NCBI RefSeq assembly: GCF_019297855.1
Contig: NZ_CP079194.1
Location: 1,661,501-1,725,500, forward strand
DNA length: 64,000 nucleotides
Direction of reading: 5' to 3'
Source of the DNA: Gymnodinialimonas ceratoperidinii
GTDB lineage: Bacteria; Pseudomonadota; Alphaproteobacteria; Rhodobacterales; Rhodobacteraceae
Shown here: positions 1-9,295 of the stretch, piece after piece
Layout of the letters: each line of letters begins with the position of its first letter
Numbering within the stretch: position 1 is the first letter of the stretch
The notes under the pieces: model-generated
Told to the model about the DNA's origin: nothing
Database searches by the model: none
Seen by the model: the letters and a program-made list of their open reading frames with translations, nothing else
Program-made: the position numbers and the translations under genes

Positions 1-220
1 CGTCGATGTGCTTCAAAGTCCAACGGGATTTAAGCAATAGAATTCGCCTCGCAGTTGGCTTGCGATAGGCCGATCCAGGCGGTGACGTCATGATGTTTTG
101 GCAACCGATACGCGGTCTAATAGTAACTATGAGACATATGTGAAGAGCAACTGACCGCGCAATTTTTATCAAGTCAATTGCAGCTCGAATTTTCTAAGTG
201 TGAACCCACAGGAGAAGACC

Positions 221-538
221 ATGGAGACGACGATAAATCGCGACATGCTTGAGCGCCTGGAAACGCTTGAATGTGCGGTCGCCGCCAAAGCATTTGTCTT
301 GGAGCACATTGTGCAAGCAATCGAAGATCTCGATCAGAAAATTGCTCTCAAAATGGCAAATCGGCTCGTTGCCGATGCTGCGGAACAGCCCAACGCTTTT
401 GTGTTTGAATTTGCCACTGAGCTGTCCGAAGGGATAATTCATCGCCAGTCCCCTCGAACAACGCCGGCTCCTCAAGTGGTCAACTCGGTGCCGCCTGAAC
501 CTAACCCTACCAAAGACGATGGCGAAGAAGAAGCATGA
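221..538 (+). CDS. small acidic hypothetical protein
   Basis: A 105-residue protein of unknown function. The ATG at 221 is preferred over an in-frame GTG at 200 because AGGAGA at 209-214 sits about six bases upstream of it. The first 70 residues look helical (leucine/alanine/glutamate rich, no signal peptide or membrane segment). The last 35 residues are proline-rich and end in an acidic tail (DDGEEEA). It stands alone ahead of a gene on the opposite strand, in a stretch with lower G+C than the rest of the window. I do not recognise a family; a small partner or regulator would fit but nothing proves it. Confidence 0.6.
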   Translation: METTINRDMLERLETLECAVAAKAFVLEHIVQAIEDLDQKIALKMANRLVADAAEQPNAFVFEFATELSEGIIHRQSPRTTPAPQVVNSVPPEPNPTKDDGEEEA

Positions 539-580
539 GCGCAGTTATTCGCGCCCAACCTATCGGATGCTGCAACATAC

Positions 581-1039
581 CTATAATATCCGCTGCTCCA
601 GCTCGGCAGGATCAGCAACGTCGACATGCCAAAAGGCGCGCGCTTCAACTGGTAGCTTGGCCAAAACGCCTTCGAAGTCTCTTCCGTTAGTGCAGCGCCG
701 GACCGCCCATGCCGTAGCCTCAATCGCGTTGTCGGGCGTTAAGTTGTGGTTCACACGCACATTTTTGACCTCAGAAGTGAGCGTCTCTCGGTCATCAGAT
801 GCCGCGCGAGGATGCGTAACATCCCATTTTTGAACAAAAATTGCGCGAAGAACGCTCGGCAAAACACTTGCGAATTGCAAACCTTCTTGAGCGCTCAAGC
901 GGCGCCTGAAAACCTGAAATACCGCATCAACCGCTGTGTAAGCCATGTTGTCTGACTCAAGGGACATGCGCTCTTTCACGTCATCAAGGAAAGCGCGCCA
1001 TTCCTTGGAGGCGTGCCGATATGTCCAGGGCATTGGCAT
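581..1039 (-). CDS. DUF2267 domain protein
   Basis: A 152-residue protein resembling the DUF2267 family over nearly its whole length: an N-terminal WTYRHASKEWRAFLDDVKER-type helix, then the typical 'A..AVFQVFRRRLSAQEGLQFASVLPSVLRAIFV' pattern with alternating helices. The family has no established biochemical function; members are often seen beside stress genes. The start at 1039 (MPMPW) is preferred over 1051 because GGAG lies six bases before it. An upstream open frame (1245 to 1039, minus strand) ends TAATG exactly on this start, so translational coupling is possible. Soluble; no signal peptide. Confidence 0.65.
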   Translation of the reverse strand: MPMPWTYRHASKEWRAFLDDVKERMSLESDNMAYTAVDAVFQVFRRRLSAQEGLQFASVLPSVLRAIFVQKWDVTHPRAASDDRETLTSEVKNVRVNHNLTPDNAIEATAWAVRRCTNGRDFEGVLAKLPVEARAFWHVDVADPAELEQRIL

Positions 1040-1366
1040 TAGAAGCTCCATCCTTCGTCTGCATTGTCGCTGAAAACCTTATCGACGTTCACAAGGGTTG
1101 TCGAAGAAGCCAAAGGCAGAAAGGTCCGGCGAACCGCCATCCGACTAACTAAGATGCTCTTCAACCAATGTCCGCTTCGGGGAAGCTGCGGCGCGGCGAC
1201 GTGAGGTTGGGGCAATGTCCGGTGCGGGCCGAACGCAGAATTCAATCTCGAACAAATTGGCGTCGCCCCGCGTCTACCAAGAGATTTCAGCTGCTGCCGT
1301 CATCATCCTGCGTCTCGAACGATCGCATCGGCGAGCCCTTGATCGCCTCCACCGCTCAGCCGGTGT
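1040..1366. other. intergenic stretch with a doubtful short ORF
   Basis: About 330 bases between the DUF2267 gene and the TPR gene. On the minus strand a short frame (about 68 codons from 1245, or 33 from the internal ATG at 1140) runs into the DUF2267 start with a TAATG junction. Its product is not recognisable and may be a leader, a degraded gene or chance. No clear terminator or inverted repeat was seen. Confidence 0.3.
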
Positions 1367-3280
1367 TCAGTCAACGCAACCAGCATCAAAAAGCGCAGCA
1401 GTGATCTGGTCTTCTCGAAGCATGGCCCGTTTCCGATTAAACGGAGCGCGCGCCTCGGTGAACTCTGACAAAGCATCTGTCAAATGGGTGCGGGCGGCGA
1501 GAAGATCGGAACATGGGTTGTCGCTCGTGTCGTGCATCGCTCGGTGATACAAAGCCGTCGCGCGCGTGAAAGCAACGAGAGCCCAGAGTTGCGGGGTCTT
1601 CTTGCGCGGAAGAGCCGCCTCGGCATTTTCGAGCAATCCCAAAGCCTCCGTCAACCAATCGCGACCGGTCATGCCAGAGGTGCGCCTCCCCTGTTCGATC
1701 CGCACCACCGCGAAGGGCAGGTTTGTCGAACTCGTGCTGCTGTCTCGGCCCGATGCGCGTTCAAGATCCATGGCCGCCGAAAGCGTCGCATGCGCCTCCT
1801 TGAACCTATCAAGCGCAATCTTCCCGCTAAATCGCATCGCCAAGTCGGTTTGTGTGACGCCCAGATTGCTCTTACGCACGGCCATGTTTTCCGGCATGTC
1901 ATTGTGGCCGCAGGCGGTAATCAGAACCTGCTCCGCCTCATGCAGCAGCACGGTGCCCGCGTCTCCGTCGGTGCGTGTGCCCAAGGTGCGTAGCGCCGTG
2001 CCAAGGTTGTTGCGGGCGATGGCCGCCTCGCCGTCTAGGCCGATCGCGTCAAAGGTGTGGATCGCCGATCGATAGTGGTCAATCGCTTGGTTCATGGCCG
2101 TTCGGCCCGTCTCATGATCTTCCTTCTGTCCGATCTCGAACTGGGCGATACCGAGAAACGTTAGAGCCTGAGCATGGAGCGCGCGAAAATAGCGCTCCTG
2201 ATCGGTGCTTTGCCTGGTTTTGAGGTCTGCAGCGAAGGCCTCTGCGGCATTCTCGGCGACCCCACGTGCCTCCTTTAGGGCGGGCAGGCCGAAGCGTACG
2301 CCATGGTTGAGCAGGACCGGCAGGTATTCCAGACGTTTTCTTGCCGGCGCCAGGGGATCTTTTCCGCCGAAACTCTCAGCCGCCGCCACAAGCAGACGCG
2401 CCGCAAGCGCGGTTTCCTCATTCAAAAGCGCGTTTTCGGCGCGTGCGAGTTTTGCGGCTTCGGCGTCTTTGGTTCGTGCCTGATCCACCTGTGCCAACGC
2501 CCACTCCACCGCAGCGAAATCGAGCCTTTCTGCGGCCGCATCTGCCTCAGCTTTGAGCCGTGCCAAAGCGGCGTCTTTCGGGTCAAGGCTTGCGAAAATA
2601 AGGCGCGCCTTGCGCAGTTCTTCGGCCTTTTCGGACAGAACTGCCATCAAGGCGTCATTGGAGCTCTGCCTTACATCCTCAAGCCGGAAGCGTTCCGCCA
2701 GTAGTTCGAGCTGATCACGTTTGGCGGACGACAAGTGGTCCAATGCCTTTGCCAAAGACCCGAATTTTGCCTCTAGATCTTGAATCAGTTTCGCCTGGCG
2801 CTCCAGGTCTTGCAGCACTTCTGCCATGTAGGCTGGTGTCAGACTGTCTGCGAAAGATCTGTCTGCAAGTAGCTTTTCGAGCGTCGGTTTGGTGATATCG
2901 CGAAACAGACCCGGCATGTGTCCTTTGACGTGCTCGGTAAGAGTAAGACGTTCGAGCATTGCATCCGTGACATCTCCCGCATTCATTCTTTCGGTCACAA
3001 CCTGTTGCGGTGTGGGAAGGCCAAACTCCACCATTTGAGCATAGAGCAGATCTGCATCCGGAGGCAGGTCATGTTTGAAGCCGTCGAAGACCTCTTGGGC
3101 GCTGTCGGTCAACTGATCGGCCAGTCGTTTGATGTCGGCCGGCGCATCGGCAATAATCTTCTTCGCAAGGTCTCTGGAGGACAGAGCAGTTGTAAAGGCG
3201 CCAAGAAAGCCGGGCTTGGCGGCAAAGCCCACCAATCCCACAAGCAGCTTGATGCCGTTCTCAATTTGATCTGATCTCAT
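1367..3280 (-). CDS. large helical TPR-like protein, unknown function
   Basis: A roughly 637-residue, mostly alpha-helical protein. Residues 1-180 form a helical N-terminal region. A coiled-coil-like segment (QDLERQAKLIQDLEAKFG and following) comes next. The second half looks like TPR units (ALTFLGIAQFEIGQ, AIARNNLGTALRTLG, AVRKSNLGVTQTDLA), usually a protein-interaction scaffold. No NTPase P-loop, signal peptide or membrane segment is visible. The frame is open to 3451, but the upstream codons look non-coding, so MRSDQIENG at 3280 is chosen; no strong ribosome site supports either start. The lipase-like gene lies 198 bases upstream on the same strand, and both share the lower G+C of this end of the window. 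The pair could be an effector and its sensor or adaptor; that is inference only. Confidence 0.6.
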   Translation of the reverse strand: MRSDQIENGIKLLVGLVGFAAKPGFLGAFTTALSSRDLAKKIIADAPADIKRLADQLTDSAQEVFDGFKHDLPPDADLLYAQMVEFGLPTPQQVVTERMNAGDVTDAMLERLTLTEHVKGHMPGLFRDITKPTLEKLLADRSFADSLTPAYMAEVLQDLERQAKLIQDLEAKFGSLAKALDHLSSAKRDQLELLAERFRLEDVRQSSNDALMAVLSEKAEELRKARLIFASLDPKDAALARLKAEADAAAERLDFAAVEWALAQVDQARTKDAEAAKLARAENALLNEETALAARLLVAAAESFGGKDPLAPARKRLEYLPVLLNHGVRFGLPALKEARGVAENAAEAFAADLKTRQSTDQERYFRALHAQALTFLGIAQFEIGQKEDHETGRTAMNQAIDHYRSAIHTFDAIGLDGEAAIARNNLGTALRTLGTRTDGDAGTVLLHEAEQVLITACGHNDMPENMAVRKSNLGVTQTDLAMRFSGKIALDRFKEAHATLSAAMDLERASGRDSSTSSTNLPFAVVRIEQGRRTSGMTGRDWLTEALGLLENAEAALPRKKTPQLWALVAFTRATALYHRAMHDTSDNPCSDLLAARTHLTDALSEFTEARAPFNRKRAMLREDQITAALFDAGCVD

Positions 3281-3478
3281 TTCGGGATTACGTCGCAGTA
3301 TTGAACATGCGTCAAGACTCAGGCCGTCTCCGGAAAAAACCGGCGGCAAAACGCGCTGAGGTCCGCTTTCGGGACGCTGCATTGCAGCGCAGTCGATCGT
3401 GGTGAATTTCCGTTCAGGGCCAGACACACCGGCAATTACGTGACTCACCAACCCACACGTTTAAGGCAGCTAATTTAA

Positions 3479-4912
3479 TCACTGTCCGTCATCAAAGTAT
3501 GACTCCGCCGAGGGATGGTTGCGGAGTTGTTCGGGTCGGTATGGTCGCATCTCACCGACGTGGGAGACTTGCTCAGCTTCTAGGCGTTCAATAACTGATG
3601 GATGGAGAGAGAAGACGGCGTTCACCTCGCGCGGCTCCACCGGCCACCGCCTCCGAATTGGGCCGTATGCAAACATGAAGGTTTCCTCGTGCTGCATTCC
3701 GATTGGGTCGGGCATGACATAGAGCTTGTGGTCGTTCACTTGGATATCTGGCACACAGGCTTTCAATTCCTCGAGCATCCAGCCGAGCGCGATGTCGCTC
3801 AGACGAGACTCTGGTTCGGGGTAGCTGCCGCCAACGTCACTGTGACAACCTGCGAACCAGACCTGTTTTAACCAGAGCGGATCACGGCCTTCGGTCTTCT
3901 TCGCTTCCGCGACCGTCGCCCACTTCACACGGGGGAAGTTCTTGCGATGCTCGTCTATCGCAAGAGCATGGCGGGCGTGGCCTACATCGGAATCCAGCCA
4001 TTGGTCATAGTTATCTAGGTTCCACTTTGCGTAGTGGCCAAATTTCCAGATCTTGGGCCAGTCGGAAAGACGGGTCAGCTTGAGCGGATTCTTCTCATCT
4101 GGAGAGAAGTACTTCCACTGCGACCACTTCAGCTTCACGTACCAGAACCCGATCAGACCAAGGAGGCCGAGGAGAGGGAGCCAGACGTACCAGGGCCAAG
4201 AGAACCAGAGCGCAGCGCCGAAAGTGGTAAAAAGGGCGAAGATCACCATTCCGGCCAGAAGGCTGACCTGGGCATTTCCGAGCGCCGCAACTGTGTCGAA
4301 GACACCAATGAATGTTGGTTGCACGTTACCCTGGACGTCTTCTTCCGCATCCGGCACGAAGCTTCCATACTTTTGCCGGAACCGCCGACCTAACTCCTCG
4401 CGGTGCTCATAATAGGGCTTCTGACCGCGCGGGTAGCCGTTTCCATGGTTATACACGAAGTCTACGGCATCTTTCGCGATCTTCCTCAGCCGTGGTCCAA
4501 AGCGTGGAACCGGCAACCCATCCGGCATCTTTGTCGGTATACCGCAGAGGTTCAATACGTTCGCTACGGCACGGACGGTGTAGGCGCCTCTTGAAAACCC
4601 GAAGAGGAGGATGCGGTCACCGGGCTCGTAGTATGAGATGATCTTCTCGTAACAATCGATGACGTTTTCGTCGATCCCAGTACCGACCGCAGCCGACAGT
4701 ATGTTTCTAACCCGCCGGAGCGTGAGGCCTCCCACCTCACCCGCACCAAGACCAGCGTCGTAGAAACAGACCTGTTCCTTCGGATCGATCGGGGATGACG
4801 GTCCGGGACGCATCGCGCGATACATTTTGTAGACGTTCGAGAGCCGCTGGTCGGGTCGTAGCCCACCGATTTGGCCGGTCCCATCGGAAAAGATTAGGAT
4901 GTTCTTGGGCAT
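3479..4912 (-). CDS. DUF2235 / Tle1-like alpha/beta-hydrolase with membrane segments
   Basis: A 477-residue protein of the DUF2235 family, the fold of type VI secretion phospholipase effectors (Tle1). It opens with the family's ILIFSDGTGQ strand. The nucleophile elbow GFSRGAYTVR gives Ser107. GVFDTVAALG supplies the likely acid Asp206 and GCHSDVGGSY the His357, so the triad looks intact. Unusually, two hydrophobic segments (about residues 216-236 and 239-260) sit between the Asp and His regions and suggest membrane association. There is no VgrG, PAAR, Hcp or immunity-like lipoprotein gene nearby, which argues against a standard T6SS effector cassette. The ATG at 4912 is a clean start. A phospholipase or esterase activity is expected from the family. 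Confidence 0.8.
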   Translation of the reverse strand: MPKNILIFSDGTGQIGGLRPDQRLSNVYKMYRAMRPGPSSPIDPKEQVCFYDAGLGAGEVGGLTLRRVRNILSAAVGTGIDENVIDCYEKIISYYEPGDRILLFGFSRGAYTVRAVANVLNLCGIPTKMPDGLPVPRFGPRLRKIAKDAVDFVYNHGNGYPRGQKPYYEHREELGRRFRQKYGSFVPDAEEDVQGNVQPTFIGVFDTVAALGNAQVSLLAGMVIFALFTTFGAALWFSWPWYVWLPLLGLLGLIGFWYVKLKWSQWKYFSPDEKNPLKLTRLSDWPKIWKFGHYAKWNLDNYDQWLDSDVGHARHALAIDEHRKNFPRVKWATVAEAKKTEGRDPLWLKQVWFAGCHSDVGGSYPEPESRLSDIALGWMLEELKACVPDIQVNDHKLYVMPDPIGMQHEETFMFAYGPIRRRWPVEPREVNAVFSLHPSVIERLEAEQVSHVGEMRPYRPEQLRNHPSAESYFDDGQ

Positions 4913-5449
4913 GATAGCTGGCCTCGAGTTCGCGATTTGTTCCAGCGTCTAGTAGTCGGCGCAATGCGTCAACGTTTACGGCCCAAAAAGTCTGCGTTCT
5001 GCAATTTGGGGCAGCTCTTGATGTTGATTGCGCAGCGAACGTTTTCTTCGTTGTATCGCGCTGGAGCGTCTGATGGCCTGCGTGACGGCTGGAACCAATT
5101 AGCACGCCGGAAGCGGTGGCCTAGAAGGTGGTCTGTAAACCATCTTATTTTTTATTCTCATATTATCAATGTTTTATGTGTGGTGTCTGTGCCGCCCCCG
5201 GGCACCATTCCCTACAGGTAAGCTGCACACCGTCGCCGAGACTGTTGCACGTTTGGCCAAGCGCCCCACGTCCCATCCTCCGCAGCTCTACAAACCTCTC
5301 CGCTTCACGCCGCATATATTTGACTTGGCTGCCTAAAAATGCGTCGATTGTGCTGGTCGCGTCCCAACGGCGTACTACACTGAATCATCTCTGTGATTCA
5401 GAGATGGAGCGTTGGGCTCGGTCTCGGTTCAAGAAATGCGAGGATTGAA
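4913..5449. promoter_or_regulatory. divergent intergenic region ahead of the hybrid kinase
   Basis: About 540 bases between divergently read genes (the DUF2235 gene to the left, the kinase to the right). An AT-rich run near 5145-5185 contrasts with the surrounding G+C and may hold promoter elements. An 8-base inverted repeat (CTGAATCA at 5380-5387 and TGATTCAG at 5394-5401, loop TCTCTG) lies about 50 bases before the kinase start. No coding frame looks real here. Confidence 0.4.
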
Positions 5450-7879
5450 GTGCGGAACGTTGAAAGCATGACGAGCGACCAGTTGGGCCGCATCGTCGAG
5501 GACGCGGTGAGCGAGGTCTACGTCTTCTCCGTGGACGACTTCAGGTTTTCGTTGGTCAACAAGGGCGCACGAGACAACCTCGGCTTCTCCATGGAAGAAC
5601 TCCGCGAGATGACGCCGTGGGACATCAAGGTGGAATTCTCAAAGGAGGAATTCATCGCGCTGGCCGAACCCTTGCTCAAGGGAGAGCGCACGGAGCGGGA
5701 GTTCGAGACGGTTCACCAGCGCAAAGACGGCTCTCGCTATGATGTCTGGGTGCATCTTCAGCTGATTTCGGCAGATGGCAAGCGGGTCTTCTACACGGCG
5801 ATCCAGGACATCACGAAGCAGAAGGCGACGGCCGCCGCGCTGACGAAGGCCTCGTCCCGGCTGGATGCGATCCTGAGCAACACGACCATGTCGATTTTCA
5901 TGATGGATGAACGCCAGCAGTGCGTCTTCATGAACAAGGCTGCAGAGGCCCTGACGGGCTATACCTTTGCGGAAACCCAAGGGCGGCCTCTGCACGACGT
6001 GATCCATCACACGCACCCGGACGGGCGGCCGTTCCCGATCGAGGAATGCGAGATCGACCGCGCCTTCCCCGAGGGCCATCAGGTGCAGGGCGAGGAGACC
6101 TTCGTTCACAAGGACGGAAGCTTCTACCCGGTCGGTTTCACCGCTTCTCCGATGGAGGATGAGACGGGAAAGACCGTGGGCACCGTCATCGAAGTACGCG
6201 AGATTTCCGATGAGCTGCGAGCGCGCAACGCCGAGAAGGAATTCAGCAATGCCCTGAAGGCCCGCGTCGACGAGGCGATGGCGGAGCGCGATCGGCTCGA
6301 GGCGCGTCTGGTGCAGTCCCAGAAGGTTGAAGCCATGGGTCAGCTGACGGGCGGCGTCGCCCATGACTTCAACAACTTGCTGCAGGTGATCGGGAGCAAT
6401 CTGCAGTTGCTCCTGAAGGAAATGCCCGGCGATGATCCCAAGCGACGGTTTGCCGAGAACGCGATCATCGGCGTCTCTCGCGGAGCCAACCTGACGGCGC
6501 AGCTTCTTGCGTTCAGCCGCCAGCAGCCATTGGAGCCGAAGCCGAAGAACGTCGGGCGTCTGTTGTATGGCATGGACGACATGCTGCGACGGACCTTGGG
6601 TGAAGCCATCGAGATCGAGACGATCATCGAGGGCGGTCTGTGGAATTGCCTCGTCGATCCGAGCCAGATGGAGACCGTGATCCTCAACCTCGCGATCAAC
6701 GCGCGCGATGCGATGTCCCATCACGGCAAGCTGACCATCGAGGCGGCCAATGCCACGTTCGATGAGAGCTATGCCGAGCAAGATCCCCGCGTGGTGCCCG
6801 GGCAATATGTCATGCTGTCGATCACCGACACGGGCAGCGGGATTTCCCCGGACATCATCGAGCGCGTGTTCGATCCATTCTTCACGACGAAGGAACCGGG
6901 GGAGGGCACGGGCCTTGGCCTCAGCATGGTCTATGGTTTCATCCAGCAATCGGGCGGCCACGTGAAGATTGCGAGCGAGGAGGGGGACGGCACGACCGTC
7001 CGCGTTTACCTGCCCAAGACGGACCGGGAAGAAGAGGTCGAGCAATCATCCTCCGAGGGCGAAGCGCCCAAGGGCAACGGCGAGATCGTGCTCGTCGTCG
7101 AGGATGAAGACGCGGTCCGCCAGACGGCGGTCGATCAATTGCGCGACCTCGGCTACTCGGTCCTGACCGCGGAGAACGCGGATAACGCCTTGGCCATCGT
7201 CAACAGCGGCGTGAAGATCGATGTGCTGTTTACCGACGTGGTAATGCCCGGAAACCTGCGAAGCCCGGAATTGGCCAAGCTTGCCAAAGAGCGGCTGCCT
7301 GACATCGGGGTGCTGTTCACCTCCGGCTACACGCAGAACGAGATCATCCGCGCCGGACGGCTTGAAGGCGGCGTTGAACTGCTCAGCAAGCCCTATTCGC
7401 GTGAGCGCCTGTCGCGCAAGATCCACGAAGTATTGGAGCGCCGCGCCGCGAAGATGCCTCCGGGATCGACCGAGGAAACCGCCGACGCGGCCAAGGGCGC
7501 GAATGGTGCTGCCGGGAAGTTGCGCGTGCTGCTGCTGGAGGATGATTTCCTGATCCGGATGGCGACGGCGGATATGCTGTCTGATCTGGGCTACGAGGCG
7601 TTGGAAGCCGGCACGATCGCGGAGGCGTCAGATTTGCTGAGCCGAGAGCCCGTGCAAGTCCTGCTGACGGATCTTGGCCTGCCCGATGGCGACGGGATGG
7701 ATCTGGTGCACCGTGTGCTGGAGTCGCATCCGGAGATCTCTGTGATCATCGCCTCCGGCTCGGACCTGAACGAACGGCTCGAGGATTCCGGGCTGCAGGG
7801 CTCGCTGACCTGTCTCACCAAACCCTACGACCAACGGGCGCTGGAGCAGGCTTTCGCGCAAAGACTGGGCCGCGCGTAA
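5450..7879 (+). CDS. PAS-PAS hybrid sensor histidine kinase with two receiver domains
   Basis: An 809-residue cytosolic hybrid kinase. In order: PAS domain 1 (about residues 10-125, ending in the PAC pattern [13 protein letters not shown]), PAS domain 2 (about 130-250), a helical linker, HisKA with phospho-accepting His305 in [11 protein letters not shown], an HATPase with the N box ([10 protein letters not shown]) and G boxes ([17 protein letters not shown]), then two receiver domains with acceptor Asp in [11 protein letters not shown] and [12 protein letters not shown]. No transmembrane segment, so it senses a cytoplasmic signal through PAS. AGGA at 5441-5444 favours the GTG at 5450; ATG at 5468 and ATG at 5393 are alternatives. 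No separate output regulator adjoins it, so its targets are unknown. It converges with phnF. Confidence 0.9.
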   Translation: MRNVESMTSDQLGRIVEDAVSEVYVFSVDDFRFSLVNKGARDNLGFSMEELREMTPWDIKVEFSKEEFIALAEPLLKGERTEREFETVHQRKDGSRYDVWVHLQLISADGKRVFYTAIQDITKQKATAAALTKASSRLDAILSNTTMSIFMMDERQQCVFMNKAAEALTGYTFAETQGRPLHDVIHHTHPDGRPFPIEECEIDRAFPEGHQVQGEETFVHKDGSFYPVGFTASPMEDETGKTVGTVIEVREISDELRARNAEKEFSNALKARVDEAMAERDRLEARLVQSQKVEAMGQLTGGVAHDFNNLLQVIGSNLQLLLKEMPGDDPKRRFAENAIIGVSRGANLTAQLLAFSRQQPLEPKPKNVGRLLYGMDDMLRRTLGEAIEIETIIEGGLWNCLVDPSQMETVILNLAINARDAMSHHGKLTIEAANATFDESYAEQDPRVVPGQYVMLSITDTGSGISPDIIERVFDPFFTTKEPGEGTGLGLSMVYGFIQQSGGHVKIASEEGDGTTVRVYLPKTDREEEVEQSSSEGEAPKGNGEIVLVVEDEDAVRQTAVDQLRDLGYSVLTAENADNALAIVNSGVKIDVLFTDVVMPGNLRSPELAKLAKERLPDIGVLFTSGYTQNEIIRAGRLEGGVELLSKPYSRERLSRKIHEVLERRAAKMPPGSTEETADAAKGANGAAGKLRVLLLEDDFLIRMATADMLSDLGYEALEAGTIAEASDLLSREPVQVLLTDLGLPDGDGMDLVHRVLESHPEISVIIASGSDLNERLEDSGLQGSLTCLTKPYDQRALEQAFAQRLGRA

Positions 7880-7905
7880 CGCTCTGCAAGGCGAAAGCGC
7901 CCGGC

Positions 7906-8625
7906 TCAGGCTGAGGGCGCGTCCGAGACGGTGAGAACCACGCGGTCTGCCGCGAACCATGAACTTCCGACCTCGATCGGGGCGCCCTCGGCATCGACGT
8001 TCGTCCCGGTGGTTTTCAGTATCGGGTCGCCTGCGCGGATCTCCAGCAGCGTGGCCTGCGTTCTGGTCGCTGTCTCTGCGGTGACCTCGGTCCGGGCGCG
8101 GGTGTAATCCGTGATGCCCTCTGCTGCGAAGCTTTGGGTGACCGAGCGCGTGTCCCGCAGCGTGCTCAGCAAATCCGGAAACCGCTCTGCCGGGAAGACG
8201 GAGCGGAAAGTCGCAAGCGGCAATCCGTCCGAGAGGCTCAGACCCTCATAGACATGGACCAACGCGCCGTCGCCAAGCTGCAACGCTTGCGCCTCTTGCG
8301 CATTGGCGCTGCGGGTCTCCAGATGCAGGACGCGCTTCTCGGGCACGCGGTTGGCCGCGAGCAGGTTCTGATGGAACCGCGTCCGCCGTCCGATGGGGTA
8401 GGGGGTCGGCACATGGCGCACGAAAACGCCGGCGCCGCGTCGCGAGAAGACGATGTCGTCCTCGGCCAATGCCGCAAGGGCGCGACGGACCGTATGTCGG
8501 TTGACGCCGAAGCGGTCCGCCAATTGCGCCTCGGTCGGCAAGCGGTCGCCGGGGGCGTAGTGGCCGCGGGCGATCTCCTCGGCGAGCGTATCGTGGATGG
8601 CATTCCAAAGCGCGGCGCGGCCCAT
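7906..8625 (-). CDS. phnF: GntR/HutC-family phosphonate regulator PhnF
   Basis: A 239-residue GntR-type repressor of the HutC subfamily. The N-terminal winged helix (GDRLPTEAQLADRFGVNRHTVRRALAAL, about residues 25-60) is followed by a UTRA ligand domain (HQNLLAANRVPEKRVL onward). In the family PhnF represses C-P lyase genes. The start at 8625 (MGRAALW) is preferred because AGGA sits about eight bases upstream and the upstream frame looks non-coding. It is divergent from phnN, which supports the phosphonate assignment. AT-rich repeated TTGTATA sequences lie in the shared promoter region. Confidence 0.85.
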   Translation of the reverse strand: MGRAALWNAIHDTLAEEIARGHYAPGDRLPTEAQLADRFGVNRHTVRRALAALAEDDIVFSRRGAGVFVRHVPTPYPIGRRTRFHQNLLAANRVPEKRVLHLETRSANAQEAQALQLGDGALVHVYEGLSLSDGLPLATFRSVFPAERFPDLLSTLRDTRSVTQSFAAEGITDYTRARTEVTAETATRTQATLLEIRAGDPILKTTGTNVDAEGAPIEVGSSWFAADRVVLTVSDAPSA

Positions 8626-8682
8626 AACCCGGTTCCTGTTTGAAGAGGGGCTTGCATATCCACGCAGCAGCGCGGTAGGTAT

Positions 8683-8697
8683 TTGTATAGTTGTATA
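8683..8697. promoter_or_regulatory. tandem TTGTATA in the phnF-phnN divergent promoter
   Basis: Two copies of TTGTATA (8683-8689 and 8691-8697) separated by one G, in an AT-rich island between phnF and phnN. GntR/HutC regulators bind AT-rich sites in such divergent promoters, so this is a candidate PhnF operator, or it may simply be a -10 region. The link to PhnF is inferred from position. Confidence 0.4.
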
Positions 8698-8719
8698 TAA
8701 AAATGGACAACTCCGCAAG

Positions 8720-9295
8720 ATGTCGATCCCGTCTACCTCGCAACATCAAGGCCGGTTCATCGCCGTGGTCGGTCCCTCCGGCGCGGGGAAGGATAGCGTG
8801 ATGGCGGGCCTCTGTGCGGCGCGACCGGACCTGCACCGCGTGCACCGGACGATCACACGGCCAGCGCAAGAGGGAGATGCAGAGGATGAACCCTACGAGG
8901 CAGTCTCCGACGCGACCTTCGCAAGGCGCGCTGAACGCGGTGACTTCATCTTGCACTGGTCGGCGCATGGCCTGCGCTACGGCATTCCGGCCTCGGTCCA
9001 ATCCTTGATCGCGGGCGGGCAGGACGTGCTTGCGAACCTGTCGCGCGGGGCGCTGACGGAAGCCGGGGAGAGGTTCGAGACCCTCGTCGTTCTGCATGTC
9101 ACCGCAGCCCCGGAGATCCTCGCGAAACGGCTCAACGCGCGTGGAAGAGAACAAGGTGCGGCCCTTGCCCGCCGCCTGTCGCGGTCCGCGCCGCCGTTGC
9201 CCAAGGGGCTACCCATCATCGAGATCGACAACTCGGGGACGCTGCAGGCGAGCGTCTCCGACGCCTTGGCAGCCCTTTATCCGGAGAGGGGATAA
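8720..9295 (+). CDS. phnN: ribose 1,5-bisphosphate phosphokinase PhnN
   Basis: A 191-residue guanylate-kinase-like protein with the P-loop GPSGAGKDS near residue 19 and the R-T-I-T-R-P motif typical of PhnN. It phosphorylates ribose 1,5-bisphosphate to PRPP, the last step of the C-P lyase pathway. The start at 8720 (MSIPSTS) puts the P-loop at the usual distance; no strong ribosome site is visible. Its end overlaps the convergent DUF1045 gene by 19 bases. No phnG-L genes are next to it, so the substrate must come from a C-P lyase encoded elsewhere, or the gene is a leftover. Confidence 0.85.
   Translation: MSIPSTSQHQGRFIAVVGPSGAGKDSVMAGLCAARPDLHRVHRTITRPAQEGDAEDEPYEAVSDATFARRAERGDFILHWSAHGLRYGIPASVQSLIAGGQDVLANLSRGALTEAGERFETLVVLHVTAAPEILAKRLNARGREQGAALARRLSRSAPPLPKGLPIIEIDNSGTLQASVSDALAALYPERG

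Noticed and set aside
519..833. Plus-strand frame overlapping the end of the first gene
   Set aside because: Antisense to the DUF2267 gene, and its product is Ser/Arg-rich without structure.
3479..4912. Type VI secretion effector cassette
   Set aside because: Only the lipase is present; no VgrG, PAAR, Hcp, adaptor or immunity-like gene within reach, so a T6SS assignment is not supported.
5639..7045. Long open frame on the minus strand inside the hybrid kinase gene
   Set aside because: Antisense to a well-supported kinase; composition (His/Arg/Gly/Leu rich, no motifs) is that of a high-G+C shadow frame.
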